A stretch of 12,525 nucleotides of DNA from an uncultured Selenomonadaceae bacterium (GTDB lineage: Bacteria; Bacillota; Negativicutes; Selenomonadales; Selenomonadaceae). The first letter of the stretch is position 1; each line of letters opens with the position of its first letter. The DNA lies in the NCBI GenBank assembly GCA_945637225.1, contig CALZDE010000040.1, positions 1 through 12,525 of the forward strand, written 5' to 3'. Below are positions 1 through 7,643 of this stretch, piece after piece. The notes under the pieces were generated by a model. It searched no databases. It was not told where the DNA came from and was given only the letters and a program-made list of their open reading frames with translations. Position numbers and translations under genes: made by a program.

Positions 1-970
1 CCCCCTGTCCAATACCTGTCTGAGCTATATCACCATCACCTATACTGCCAAAATCTGGCAAATGAGGCCTGCTGTCCACAATCTGACCATCAAGAGCCTT
101 AGTGAAACCGAAGCGATCAAAAGCGTCCTTTAGACCATCACCCTTAAGACGCATAGCCAGCGTACCAAAGGTAATATTACACGAATGTGTGAGTGCTTCC
201 TTTAAGTCAACCTTGCCATGAACTGCATCATGACTTTCTTTGATAAAACTATTGCCAATCTTTAACTTGCCATCACACTCAAATACTTCATTGGTATCTG
301 TAATCTTTTCATCCAGAGCCGCGTCAGCTATCAAAACCTTCATCGTGGAACCCGGAGGATATAATCCCTGCACAGCCCTGTTCAGCAATGGACTGTTTTG
401 ACTTTCCATAAGAGACTGCCAGTCATCAGTCACAGTAGAAGGATCATAAGAAGGTCTGCTCACCATAGCAAGTATACCGCCTGTCTCTGCATCCAGAACA
501 ATAACCGCACCCTTACTGCCATCCAAGCCATCATAGGCAATCTGCTGAAGCTCACTGTCAATAGTCAATTTCAGATTATTACCTTCATCACTCTGAAATA
601 ACTGAGCGATAGGGCCTAAGCGTGAAAGATTCATACTGCGGCCAGAAAGCTCCTGACCATATTTTGCTTCTGTACCATCACTGCCAAGAGTCTCCGATAT
701 ATAGCCAGTCACAAAGGCCATAACATCGCCATAAGGATATTCCCTGACACCTTTCTCTGGACTGTTCGCCAAAACCTCGCCACTGCGGTCAAGTATGGCA
801 CCCCGCACAACTGTATCGCTGGTATTGCCACGCCTGTTTAATGGATTTACCGCCAGCTCATCAGCCTTTATTACCTGCAGATAAAGAACATTTCCCAAAA
901 GCAGCAGGAAACATACCATGAGGAATCCCCCTACCTGCAATATATGTTTTTTTATCTTTCTATTTTCCAA
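1..970 (-). CDS. pbpA: Class B penicillin-binding protein (PbpA-like), 3' end outside window
   Basis: A peptidoglycan DD-transpeptidase that cross-links stem peptides outside the membrane, working with the SEDS glycosyltransferase encoded just upstream. It was read directly from the minus strand: 323 codons are present and the frame stays open past base 1. One membrane helix spans about residues 12-33. The non-catalytic linker has the class B signature RGAILDRSGEVLA (56-68). The active-site SxxK is S208-T-M-K211, preceded by LYPPG, and the SxN motif is S263-C-N265. The KTG motif should lie beyond the edge. The start is TTG at 970, with GGAG seven bases upstream; the first in-frame ATG falls inside the membrane helix. 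It lies 21 bases after rodA. No PASTA domain is visible in the part present. PbpA is preferred over FtsI/SpoVD because of the short N-terminus and the fha-pstP-rodA neighbourhood. Confidence 0.93.
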   Translation of the reverse strand, partial: MENRKIKKHILQVGGFLMVCFLLLLGNVLYLQVIKADELAVNPLNRRGNTSDTVVRGAILDRSGEVLANSPEKGVREYPYGDVMAFVTGYISETLGSDGTEAKYGQELSGRSMNLSRLGPIAQLFQSDEGNNLKLTIDSELQQIAYDGLDGSKGAVIVLDAETGGILAMVSRPSYDPSTVTDDWQSLMESQNSPLLNRAVQGLYPPGSTMKVLIADAALDEKITDTNEVFECDGKLKIGNSFIKESHDAVHGKVDLKEALTHSCNITFGTLAMRLKGDGLKDAFDRFGFTKALDGQIVDSRPHLPDFGSIGDGDIAQTGIGQG

Positions 971-991
971 TACTTATCTCCAGCTTTCTGC

Positions 992-2242
992 CTAAGCTAC
1001 CTTTTCCTTGTTGGAAAGAGCTAACAGAAGTCCCACCATGATAAAGCCAGACACCATAGAACTGCCGCCATAGCTGATAAATGGCAGGGTAATTCCCGTC
1101 AAGGGCAAAAACTTAGTAACACCAGCAATAATTATAAAGGCCTGCAAGAAAAATGCCACTGCAAAGCCTGCCGCTGACAGCATATACAAATCCTTTTGGC
1201 AATTGAGGGCAATCTTCACGCCTCTGTAAAAAAACAGCATATAGCCAAGCATAATAGCACTACAGCCTAAGAAGCCCATTTCCTCACCGATAGCAGAGAA
1301 AATAAAATCTGTATGCACCTCCGGTATCAAAAGAGGCTGTCCATGAGCAAAGCCTGTTCCCCATACACCACCGGCACCAAAAGCAAATAATGACTGCACC
1401 ACCTGATAAGCCTGCCCAGTAGGGTCAGCCCAAGGATCAAGCCAAATGTTAAAGCGCACCTGCACATGGCTGAAAAGAGCATAGCTTAAAAGTGCCCCCA
1501 CACCAAAGAAACACAGTGCGATAAACACATAGGATTTACTGCCAGTAGCCATATAGGTCATACCCACTGCCATACAGAAAAAGAGCAGTGCCGAGCCGAG
1601 GTCACGCTGAATGACGAACATGAGAATAGCAATTCCCCAGATACAGAGAAGCGGTGCTATAAATCTCAGCGGTGGCAAATCAAGAAACAAAAATCTCTTC
1701 TTCACCTCTGTCAGCATTTGACGATGGTCTGACAAATAGGAGGATAAAAACAATACTAGAAGTATCTTGCCAAACTCGGATGGCTGTACCTGAATAGGAC
1801 CAAGTATAAGCCAGTTCTTACTGCCACCGATTTCTGTACCGAATAAAAGTGACAGGCAGAGCACAAAGAGAGTAACTACGCCCAATATATACTGATACTG
1901 CAAAATTTCTTCAAAGTATTTTGCCAGCATAAGAACCAAAACCATAACCGCCATGCCTATAAGAAGCCAGCGAATCTGTGGTACACATAGTATTGGCTTT
2001 AACCGCCCCAGCATAATGATACCAATGCAGGAAAAGAACATCACTATTGGAAAAAGCCACTTATCCTTGCAGAGCTTCCCCTTCAATATGATTATCTGAA
2101 CTATAAACGCCCCTGCCGCGGCGATTCCGCCCCACATATATGGAGTCAAATCATAATTTGGATACTGACGAAGGCTTAATTCGCCTAAGCCTAAAAACAA
2201 AATACCAAAATCTATCAGCAGTAAAACAAAAGTCTTACTCAT
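992..2242 (-). CDS. rodA: SEDS peptidoglycan glycosyltransferase, RodA/FtsW family
   Basis: A polytopic membrane enzyme that polymerises lipid II into glycan strands, normally paired with a class B PBP, here pbpA directly downstream. The product is 416 residues with about ten hydrophobic segments. Family landmarks are SKNWLILGPIQVQPSEFGK (141-159), the conserved acidic QRDLGSALL (212-220), the FAFGAGGVWGTG loop (287-298), HTDFIFSAIGEEMG (310-323) and LTGITLPFISYGGSS (381-395). The start is the ATG at 2242, inside the end of pstP: ATGAGTAA contains both start and pstP stop, an 8-base overlap that implies translational coupling. A longer in-frame start at 2296 would add 18 residues lying wholly inside pstP, so it was rejected. 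Whether it serves elongation (RodA) or division (FtsW) cannot be settled from sequence; the order pstP-rodA-pbpA matches the actinobacterial rodA locus, so I use that symbol. Confidence 0.93.
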   Translation of the reverse strand: MSKTFVLLLIDFGILFLGLGELSLRQYPNYDLTPYMWGGIAAAGAFIVQIIILKGKLCKDKWLFPIVMFFSCIGIIMLGRLKPILCVPQIRWLLIGMAVMVLVLMLAKYFEEILQYQYILGVVTLFVLCLSLLFGTEIGGSKNWLILGPIQVQPSEFGKILLVLFLSSYLSDHRQMLTEVKKRFLFLDLPPLRFIAPLLCIWGIAILMFVIQRDLGSALLFFCMAVGMTYMATGSKSYVFIALCFFGVGALLSYALFSHVQVRFNIWLDPWADPTGQAYQVVQSLFAFGAGGVWGTGFAHGQPLLIPEVHTDFIFSAIGEEMGFLGCSAIMLGYMLFFYRGVKIALNCQKDLYMLSAAGFAVAFFLQAFIIIAGVTKFLPLTGITLPFISYGGSSMVSGFIMVGLLLALSNKEKVA

Positions 2243-2951
2243 TATTTTCCACCACAATAACCGTAATATTATCACGGCCACCATTTTCATTTGCAAGACG
2301 GATTAATTCCTTCGCCTTGTCCTCCAATGTATTATCACCGAGGACCTTAGCTATAACCTCATCTTCCACCATATTGCTTAAACCATCAGAGCAAAGAAGA
2401 TATACATCATCCTTCCATGCGGCATCCTCACCTGTGTCTACTTTGAGATAAGGATCAACACCAACTGCCCGCAAAAGCATATTCCGCTGAGGATGGTGCT
2501 TTGCTTCCTCTTGAGTAATCGTTCCGCTTTCCACCATCTCTGCTACAAGAGAATGATCCTTAGTAAGCTGTTTCAAAGTACCCTGACGCAGACGATAGAG
2601 ACGGCTGTCTCCCACCTGAGCCCATACTGCCTTGCCATAGCCCAAATGAAGAAGTGTAACTGTAGTACCCATGCCGACTCTTTCAGGGTGTTCATCAGTA
2701 TCCTTCAAAATAGCTCTGTTTGCTTCCTTAACTACATATTCAAAGCCCAGCTGGTCCATAATAACTGCAGTTCTAGGCAATTCCCGCTTCATCACATCCA
2801 CCAGAATACCACTGGCTATCTCACCAGCCGCATGACCGCCCATACCATCTGCTACGATGAAAGTATTACGGGGACCAATTAAAAAATTATCTTCATTATG
2901 ACTGCGTACCTTGCCAATATCAGAGCCTGCATATACTCTTAGCAACGTCAT
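2235..2951 (-). CDS. pstP: PP2C-family Ser/Thr protein phosphatase (PstP/PrpC/Stp type)
   Basis: A metal-dependent phosphatase that reverses the action of a Hanks-type Ser/Thr kinase on cell-wall and FHA proteins. It is about 238 residues, a typical length for the soluble bacterial catalytic domain. All PP2C metal-site motifs are present: SDIGKVRSHNEDN near the N-terminus, VADGMGGHAAGE (about 33-44), GMGTTVT, VGDSRLYRLR, LLCSDGLSNMV and GGRDNITVIVV at the end. There is no membrane segment, unlike mycobacterial PstP, so it should be cytoplasmic. The start is uncertain: ATG at 2951 shares its A with the fhaB stop (TGATG), but a TTG at 2945 sits eight bases after GAGG and may be the better initiator; the difference is two residues. 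The gene overlaps rodA by eight bases. Confidence 0.95.
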   Translation of the reverse strand: MTLLRVYAGSDIGKVRSHNEDNFLIGPRNTFIVADGMGGHAAGEIASGILVDVMKRELPRTAVIMDQLGFEYVVKEANRAILKDTDEHPERVGMGTTVTLLHLGYGKAVWAQVGDSRLYRLRQGTLKQLTKDHSLVAEMVESGTITQEEAKHHPQRNMLLRAVGVDPYLKVDTGEDAAWKDDVYLLCSDGLSNMVEDEVIAKVLGDNTLEDKAKELIRLANENGGRDNITVIVVENNE

Positions 2952-3415
2952 CACCTCGTAAATTCAAATGTTACAGTTCCAATGGTAATTATATCGCCAG
3001 TCTGCAAGTAGGTATTCCCATCCAGCCTGACATCATTCAGATAAGTTCCATTGGCACTGCCCAAATCCTCCAGCACATACTGATTATTCAGCATATAAAT
3101 TCTGGCATGGTTATGGGATACAAAATTATCATTAATAATTATATCACTCTGAGGGCTTCTGCCTACCATCAATTCATCACTGAAGATAAATTCCTGATTA
3201 AGCAGGCTTTCATCACCGGAGTTTAATACCACCAGTCCTGCTTCCTCATTAGTAATTTCTACCTTGGCATAAGCATCTTCAATTAGGGGCTTTACATCCT
3301 CCTTCATATAGCGTACCACCTTATAGATAAAGGCTAACAGCAGGAATAAAAGACCATATTGAAAGATAATGCTTACAATTTTTATAAATGTTGCGGTTAT
3401 CTGCAACCGACTCAC
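2951..3415 (-). CDS. fhaB: Membrane-anchored FHA-domain protein (FhaB/FipA-like)
   Basis: A phosphothreonine-reading adaptor tied to the inner face of the membrane. The 154 residues comprise one hydrophobic helix (about 9-35), a charged linker, and one C-terminal FHA domain (about 62-152). FHA hallmarks are GRSPQSD (85-91), SHNHARI (100-106) and SANGTYLN (120-127), so the phosphothreonine-binding Arg, Ser, His and Asn are all retained. The start is GTG at 3415, one base after the fhaA stop, with AAGGA seven to eight bases upstream. In Actinobacteria the same-sized protein in the same position (FhaB/FipA) recruits phosphorylated wall-synthesis proteins and is itself dephosphorylated by PstP. 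The equivalent role here is inferred from order and architecture. Confidence 0.9.
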   Translation of the reverse strand: MSRLQITATFIKIVSIIFQYGLLFLLLAFIYKVVRYMKEDVKPLIEDAYAKVEITNEEAGLVVLNSGDESLLNQEFIFSDELMVGRSPQSDIIINDNFVSHNHARIYMLNNQYVLEDLGSANGTYLNDVRLDGNTYLQTGDIITIGTVTFEFTR

Positions 3416-3416
3416 C

Positions 3417-4241
3417 TTAATCCTTTATTACATCATATAAAAGCACCGTATTACCAATCTGAATTTCATCCCCTGCCTTTAAAATGCAAGGTTCCTCCAG
3501 AAGCGTTCCATTTACAAAGGTACCATTCAGACTTTCAGCATCATAAAGCACATGACGATGACGTTCATAAGCAATATAGGCATGAACCCTTGAAGCATTG
3601 GTATCTGTAAGGATAAAATCATTCTTCACCCTGCGCCCAATGTAAATCTGTTTCTCGCCAAATTCCAGATATGAATCAATATCAGGCCCTTCCACCGCCA
3701 AAAGGCTTACTAATTTATATTCCTCCGGCAGATTTAAAGGTGGCTTGAACTCACTTCGATTAAGCACAATGGTACTGGAATTAGTCTCCAGCTCTGTACT
3801 TGCCCTTGCAGGCTTTACCACTCTAGTCTCATCACCGGCATCATCAGAAACTATGTCATCTCTTACTTCTTCTGCATAGGTTTCATCCTGATACCTCGAC
3901 CAGACATTGCACACACCGGGCTTCAAGTCTTCCCTGCTATTCATAACAATGGAAAGGGTATTATCCATGAAGGAGTCATTTTCAATAACAGCCTTCTCTA
4001 CCACAGTATGAAGTTCTTCCTTATAACGGCGCACACACATACGCTGATAATCCTCATTGTTCATGTCAATGAAATAAGCATTTGGAACAGTAGCACCACG
4101 ACGGCATTTCTTTTTTTTGTGCATAACCTCACGCTGAAGCTGTTTTGCCACTTCAGGAAACTCCAGACTGCTGCTGAACTTTTTATTAAAGAATCCTTCT
4201 ATATGTTTTCCTAAAAAAGATTCCAGCTTTCCAATGGACAC
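3417..4241 (-). CDS. fhaA: DUF3662 + FHA domain protein (FhaA-like)
   Basis: A cytoplasmic phosphothreonine-binding adaptor of about 274 residues with three parts. The N-terminal DUF3662 domain (about 1-110) begins IGKLESFLGKHIEGFF and contains VAKQLQREV, the typical family signature. A low-complexity acidic linker (about 115-170) holds several threonines, including DETRVV and SSTIVLN. The C-terminal FHA domain (about 175-272) has the binding motifs IGRRVKND, SRVHAYI and LNGTFVNG intact. Two GTG starts are possible. The one at 4250 directly abuts the purine stretch TTAGGGGG, whereas the one at 4241 has it eight bases upstream; I chose 4241. Mycobacterial FhaA binds the phosphorylated pseudokinase domain of MviN/MurJ and tunes lipid II supply. 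That role is family knowledge, not shown here. A candidate promoter lies just upstream. Confidence 0.92.
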   Translation of the reverse strand: MSIGKLESFLGKHIEGFFNKKFSSSLEFPEVAKQLQREVMHKKKKCRRGATVPNAYFIDMNNEDYQRMCVRRYKEELHTVVEKAVIENDSFMDNTLSIVMNSREDLKPGVCNVWSRYQDETYAEEVRDDIVSDDAGDETRVVKPARASTELETNSSTIVLNRSEFKPPLNLPEEYKLVSLLAVEGPDIDSYLEFGEKQIYIGRRVKNDFILTDTNASRVHAYIAYERHRHVLYDAESLNGTFVNGTLLEEPCILKAGDEIQIGNTVLLYDVIKD

Positions 4242-4276
4242 AAGGCGCACCCCCTAAATAAAAACTCTATCTTTTA

Positions 4277-4285
4277 AGTATAACA
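4277..4285 (-). promoter_or_regulatory. Candidate extended -10 promoter for the fhaA-pbpA group
   Basis: Read on the minus strand, the 75-base gap after rlmN holds TGTTATACT: a TATACT -10 box (4277-4282) with an upstream TGn extension. No good -35 is seen at 16-18 bases; the best is TTTATT. The start site would fall about 29 bases upstream of the GTG at 4241. I saw no terminator hairpin between rlmN and fhaA, so read-through from rlmN is also expected. Confidence 0.5.
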
Positions 4286-4324
4286 CATTTAATCATGGAA
4301 ATAAAGAATTTTGATATAAAATCA

Positions 4325-5389
4325 TCATAAACTTGTCAGATTCCTGTTGCGGAGCTGACCGCAAGCCGCCTTAATATCCTGCCCCATTTCCTTGCGGACA
4401 GTAGCAGTCACATTATTTTTCAAGAGGTAATTCTTAAAGAACTCAACTCTGCCAGCAGATGGCTGTTTCCAGTCACGCTCTGTTACTGGGTTTAAAGGAA
4501 TGAGATTTACACTTGCTAACTGACCTCTAAGCAGATTTACTAATTCCTTCGCATGATCCACTGTGTCATTGACGTTTTCAATGAGAATATACTCATAGGT
4601 AATACGTCTTCCAGTAGCTGAAGCATATATCTCTGCCGCCTTGACTACATCGTTTATATCATACTTGTTGGCAATAGGCATAATCTGCTTGCGTACCTCC
4701 TGATTGGAAGCATGAAGCGAAATTGAAAGATTTACCGGTATGCCTTCATGAGTGAGGCGTTCTATTCCCGGAATAATGCCACAGGTAGAGAGTGTAATAT
4801 TGCGATAGCCAAGCTTCATGCAGTAATCTTCATGAATAAGGCGCATAAACCTGACCACATTATCATAATTAATCAAAGGCTCTCCACTGCCCATAATGAC
4901 AATCGTGTCTACCTTTTCGCCTTCCTTTTTCAAAAGGTCATTTATATAAAGTGTCTGTGCCAGCATCTCACTAGCAGTAAGATTTCTTTCCATGCCATTA
5001 ATTGTAGACGCACAAAAAGCACAGCCCATATTACAGCCTGCCTGACTTGAAATGCAGATACTGTTACCGTAGGACTGTCGCATTAATACTGTTTCCACAG
5101 CTACATTATCATGAAATTTTATGAGAAATTTACTTGTTTTTTTGTCGCCTGAGGTAAACTGAACCACCTTTTCACCACGCTGAATGGTATACTTTTTATC
5201 TAATTTTTCTATAAAACTTTTAGGCATATTATTCATATCTGGGAAAAATTGAAGGCCGCGCTTATAAAGCCATTCTGACAGCTGAACAGCACGAAAACGT
5301 GATTCTCCCAAATCACTTATTACATTTCTCAGTTCATCAATTGTCATGCCAAATATATTTATTTTTCCATTTATACTGTCATTAATCAT
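4325..5389 (-). CDS. rlmN: Dual-specificity 23S rRNA A2503 / tRNA A37 C2-methyltransferase
   Basis: A radical-SAM enzyme that methylates C2 of A2503 in 23S rRNA and of A37 in some tRNAs, supporting translational accuracy. The product is 354 residues, normal for the family. The iron-sulfur cluster motif is C119-NMG-C123-AF-C126. The two catalytic cysteines are also present: C112 in CISSQAGC and C343 in KAACGQL near the C-terminus. GSGEPLINYDN and NVSISLHA-like stretches (here NLSISLHAS) fit the SAM-binding barrel. The start is the ATG at 5389, which has AAGGAG about ten bases upstream. An earlier in-frame ATG at 5413 was rejected because the Shine-Dalgarno would then lie inside the gene and the predicted transcript begins near 5411. 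Cfr was considered, but length, context and motif spacing favour RlmN. Confidence 0.97.
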   Translation of the reverse strand: MINDSINGKINIFGMTIDELRNVISDLGESRFRAVQLSEWLYKRGLQFFPDMNNMPKSFIEKLDKKYTIQRGEKVVQFTSGDKKTSKFLIKFHDNVAVETVLMRQSYGNSICISSQAGCNMGCAFCASTINGMERNLTASEMLAQTLYINDLLKKEGEKVDTIVIMGSGEPLINYDNVVRFMRLIHEDYCMKLGYRNITLSTCGIIPGIERLTHEGIPVNLSISLHASNQEVRKQIMPIANKYDINDVVKAAEIYASATGRRITYEYILIENVNDTVDHAKELVNLLRGQLASVNLIPLNPVTERDWKQPSAGRVEFFKNYLLKNNVTATVRKEMGQDIKAACGQLRNRNLTSL

Positions 5390-5418
5390 TTTGAAGGCAC
5401 TCCTTTCCACCATCTATT

Positions 5419-5447
5419 ATGATACCACAAAATATAACCATAAACAA
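5419..5447 (-). promoter_or_regulatory. Predicted sigma-A-type promoter for rlmN
   Basis: On the minus strand TTGTTT (5442-5447) and TATCAT (5419-5424) are separated by exactly 17 bases. The -10 matches the consensus at five of six positions and the -35 at three. Transcription would begin near 5411-5412, giving a leader of about 22 bases that carries the AAGGAG of rlmN. Its position right after the rsmB terminator supports a separate rlmN transcript. Confidence 0.5.
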
Positions 5448-5462
5448 GTCCCAAAACACCAC

Positions 5463-5490
5463 GGAAAAAGAGGTGCTGATAAAGCACCCC
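5463..5490 (-). terminator. Rho-independent terminator after rsmB
   Basis: The minus strand forms GGTGCT-TTATC-AGCACC (5488-5472), with outer G-C and A-T pairs possible around one mismatch. It is followed at once by TCTTTTTCC. It begins 18 bases past the rsmB stop and precedes the rlmN promoter, so it closes the def-fmt-DUF116-rsmB unit, at least in part. Confidence 0.7.
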
Positions 5491-5505
5491 TCAAAATCAC
5501 GTTAT

Positions 5506-6837
5506 TTATTTTATCTTTCTCATGCAGGAAATAAAGAAACCATCTGTACCATCACGCTGTGGATAGAGCTGAACCATTTCCTCTGTTCTAGATTTTGGAA
5601 GTCTCTCACCAGCATTCAGAAGCTCAAAGCTGTCATTATCCTTCAAGAACGTTTCAACAACAGACTGGTTTTCCTCTCTGGCAATAGTACATGTACTGTA
5701 TACGAGAATACCGCCCTTTTTCAAGGCATTCCCTGCACTTTTTAAAATCTCCAGCTGTAATTTTGGAAGCTCCGTTAAAAGCTCCTTTGACTTTCTCCAG
5801 CGTGAATCAGGCTTTCTTCTCAATACGCCAAGACCAGAGCATGGAGCGTCTACCAGCACACGGTCAGCCATCTCTGTGTATTCCTCGCCTACATCGCGGG
5901 CATCCATTTCCTCAGTTTCAATAATCTCAATGCCAAGGCGTTCTGCATTTTCACGTACACGCTCAAGCTTATGGTCGTAAATATCACAAGCCAAAATCCT
6001 GCCTTTATTTTCCATCAGTGAAGCAATATGGGTAGTCTTGCCACCTGGCGCACTGCACACATCAATGATAAATTCGTTAGGCTGAGGGTCTAAGACATGC
6101 GCTACCAGCATAGAGCTTTCGTCCTGCACCTGACAGTAGCCCTCCTGCAAAGCCTCCAAATTATCGAGACTGCCATGCTTGTCGAGAATAACACCTTCAG
6201 GAGCAAGCATGGATTTATGCGCCTCTACACCTCTTGATTCCAAATTCAGAATTAGCTCTGAAGAATTAGTTTTCAAGGTATTGGTACGAAGGACAAGCGG
6301 TGCCTGCTGATTATTAAATTCACACAGCCTTACTGCCTCATCATAGCCAAATTCCTTAATCCAGCGGCGCACAAGCCATTCAGGGTGCATTTCCTTCAAT
6401 GCTAATTCAGCCGTAGCATTTCCCTTGCCATTTGGGAAATCTGCCTTCTGAGGCTCTCTCAGCATAGTACGGAGAACACCGTTGACAAATTTAGCCGCCC
6501 CAGCATTGGTGAATTTCTTAGCTAATTCTACGGATTCATTGCATGCCGCTGACTCTGGCACCTTATCCATGTACTTTATCTGATAAACGCCCAAGCGGAG
6601 AATATTCAAGACAACAGCGTCCAGCTTTTTCAGTGGCTTGCTGATGTATTTTTTGATAATCCAGTCAAGAGTTTCCCCTGCCTTTACCGTACCATAAACC
6701 AGTTCCGTAGCAAAACGGCGGTCTACATCACTAAGAGGATTATTACGCAAATTCTTAGCTAAAGCAACATTGGCATAGGCACCATTATTATATACTTCGT
6801 TAATTATTTTTAGGGCAGTCGCCCTTGCATTATCCAT
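5506..6837 (-). CDS. rsmB: 16S rRNA C967 m5C methyltransferase RsmB (Sun/Fmu)
   Basis: SAM-dependent enzyme that forms 5-methylcytosine at position 967 of 16S rRNA. The 443 residues match the family length. An N-terminal NusB-like RNA-binding domain (about 1-130, with RRFATELVYGT and DKVPESAACNESVELAKKF) precedes a Rossmann methyltransferase domain. Motif I is VCSAPGGKTTH (260-270), motif IV DAPCSGLGVLRRKPDSRW (330-347, C333) and motif VI STCT (C383, the expected nucleophile). The ATG at 6837 has GGAG five to six bases upstream and starts 13 bases after the DUF116 stop. A terminator lies directly downstream. Clustering with def and fmt is common in Bacillota. Closely related RsmF/NSUN proteins lack the NusB part, so RsmB is favoured. 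Confidence 0.96.
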   Translation of the reverse strand: MDNARATALKIINEVYNNGAYANVALAKNLRNNPLSDVDRRFATELVYGTVKAGETLDWIIKKYISKPLKKLDAVVLNILRLGVYQIKYMDKVPESAACNESVELAKKFTNAGAAKFVNGVLRTMLREPQKADFPNGKGNATAELALKEMHPEWLVRRWIKEFGYDEAVRLCEFNNQQAPLVLRTNTLKTNSSELILNLESRGVEAHKSMLAPEGVILDKHGSLDNLEALQEGYCQVQDESSMLVAHVLDPQPNEFIIDVCSAPGGKTTHIASLMENKGRILACDIYDHKLERVRENAERLGIEIIETEEMDARDVGEEYTEMADRVLVDAPCSGLGVLRRKPDSRWRKSKELLTELPKLQLEILKSAGNALKKGGILVYSTCTIAREENQSVVETFLKDNDSFELLNAGERLPKSRTEEMVQLYPQRDGTDGFFISCMRKIK

Positions 6838-6850
6838 ATTTACTCCAATA

Positions 6851-7642
6851 TCAATCGTTTGGTTTTTCGATAATTTCCTCTAACTGACGTTTAAAATCTT
6901 CCATATCTACATGAGTATTATAGCAGGGACCATTCGGGCGTATATTCATAACTCCCACTGCTGGCAATGGATATACATCCTGAATACCGCTTGTCAAATC
7001 ACGCTCACACGCTACTGCCAGCACAGCCTTTGGTCTCAGCTTCTTCACTATCTGACGGGCTAAAGTACCACCTGTTACCACAAAGAAATTAAAGCCCATT
7101 TCCTCTGCCAGAGTGACCATAGCACCTACATCACAGCCGCCACATCTCTTGCAGTTATTAGGGTCACGTGTAATCTTATGGGGACAGCTTGCCTTCTGAA
7201 GACAGTGAGGTGTCACCACCAAAAGCCTGTCTGCCGGTACCTTAAGCCTTGTATTTCGCACAATCTGATTGCTGACCGCCACAAAGGAAGCCTCGATACG
7301 GCGCAAATCTATTTTTAATACCTTTCCCAAAAGCACAACCACAGGATAAAGGAAATTCACTACTGCATAAGTCTTTCCCCTAAACGGAATAGGAAATTTC
7401 CACCCCTTCAAGGAAAAAAATAAATTTATTACCCCCAAAAGAGCAAAGAGAAACACTATTCCCAATACCGCTCCTATCAGCAAAGGCAAATCCTGCTGAA
7501 TTTCTGCCAAACCTAGATAGGCTATTTTCCACATAGCCATCGTCAAAAGGCTTATCAGGCAGAACGCACCGACAAAGAGACTGAGAAAAAGCTTTTTTTC
7601 TAATTTTGGCGGAATAATCGCTTCCCCGGCTGTATTAACCAT
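6851..7642 (-). CDS. DUF116 cysteine-rich membrane protein
   Basis: Function unknown. The 263-residue product begins with two hydrophobic helices (about 17-43 and 53-77), then a soluble domain presumably on the cytoplasmic side. Cysteines are arranged as C147-x5-C153-x10-C164-x2-C167-x2-C170 (CKRCGGC), with further cysteines at 212 (VACERD) and 240 (NGPCYN). This looks like a metal or iron-sulfur site and is the DUF116 pattern as I know it. The start is the ATG at 7642, one base past the fmt stop, but it has only a weak GAG upstream. A TTG at 7654, overlapping fmt, has AAGG eight bases upstream and is a real alternative. Its place between fmt and rsmB is shared with a number of clostridial-type genomes as far as I recall, but no role in translation is established. 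Confidence 0.88.
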   Translation of the reverse strand: MVNTAGEAIIPPKLEKKLFLSLFVGAFCLISLLTMAMWKIAYLGLAEIQQDLPLLIGAVLGIVFLFALLGVINLFFSLKGWKFPIPFRGKTYAVVNFLYPVVVLLGKVLKIDLRRIEASFVAVSNQIVRNTRLKVPADRLLVVTPHCLQKASCPHKITRDPNNCKRCGGCDVGAMVTLAEEMGFNFFVVTGGTLARQIVKKLRPKAVLAVACERDLTSGIQDVYPLPAVGVMNIRPNGPCYNTHVDMEDFKRQLEEIIEKPND

Positions 7643-7643
7643 G

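Noticed and set aside
2243..2296. N-terminal extension of rodA to an ATG at 2296
   Set aside because: It lies entirely inside pstP, would add a basic/aromatic leader unlike the family, and the ATG at 2242 gives a typical start overlapping the pstP stop.
2140..2882. Plus-strand open frames of 103 and 129 codons opposite rodA/pstP
   Set aside because: They are antisense shadows of clearly recognised genes, with no ribosome binding site and no protein-like pattern.
4748..5050. Plus-strand 100-codon frame opposite rlmN
   Set aside because: It lies over the iron-sulfur and SAM motif region of rlmN; antisense shadow.
5390..5413. Earlier ATG for rlmN at 5413
   Set aside because: The AAGGAG ribosome binding site and the predicted transcription start fall within or next to this extension, so 5389 fits better.
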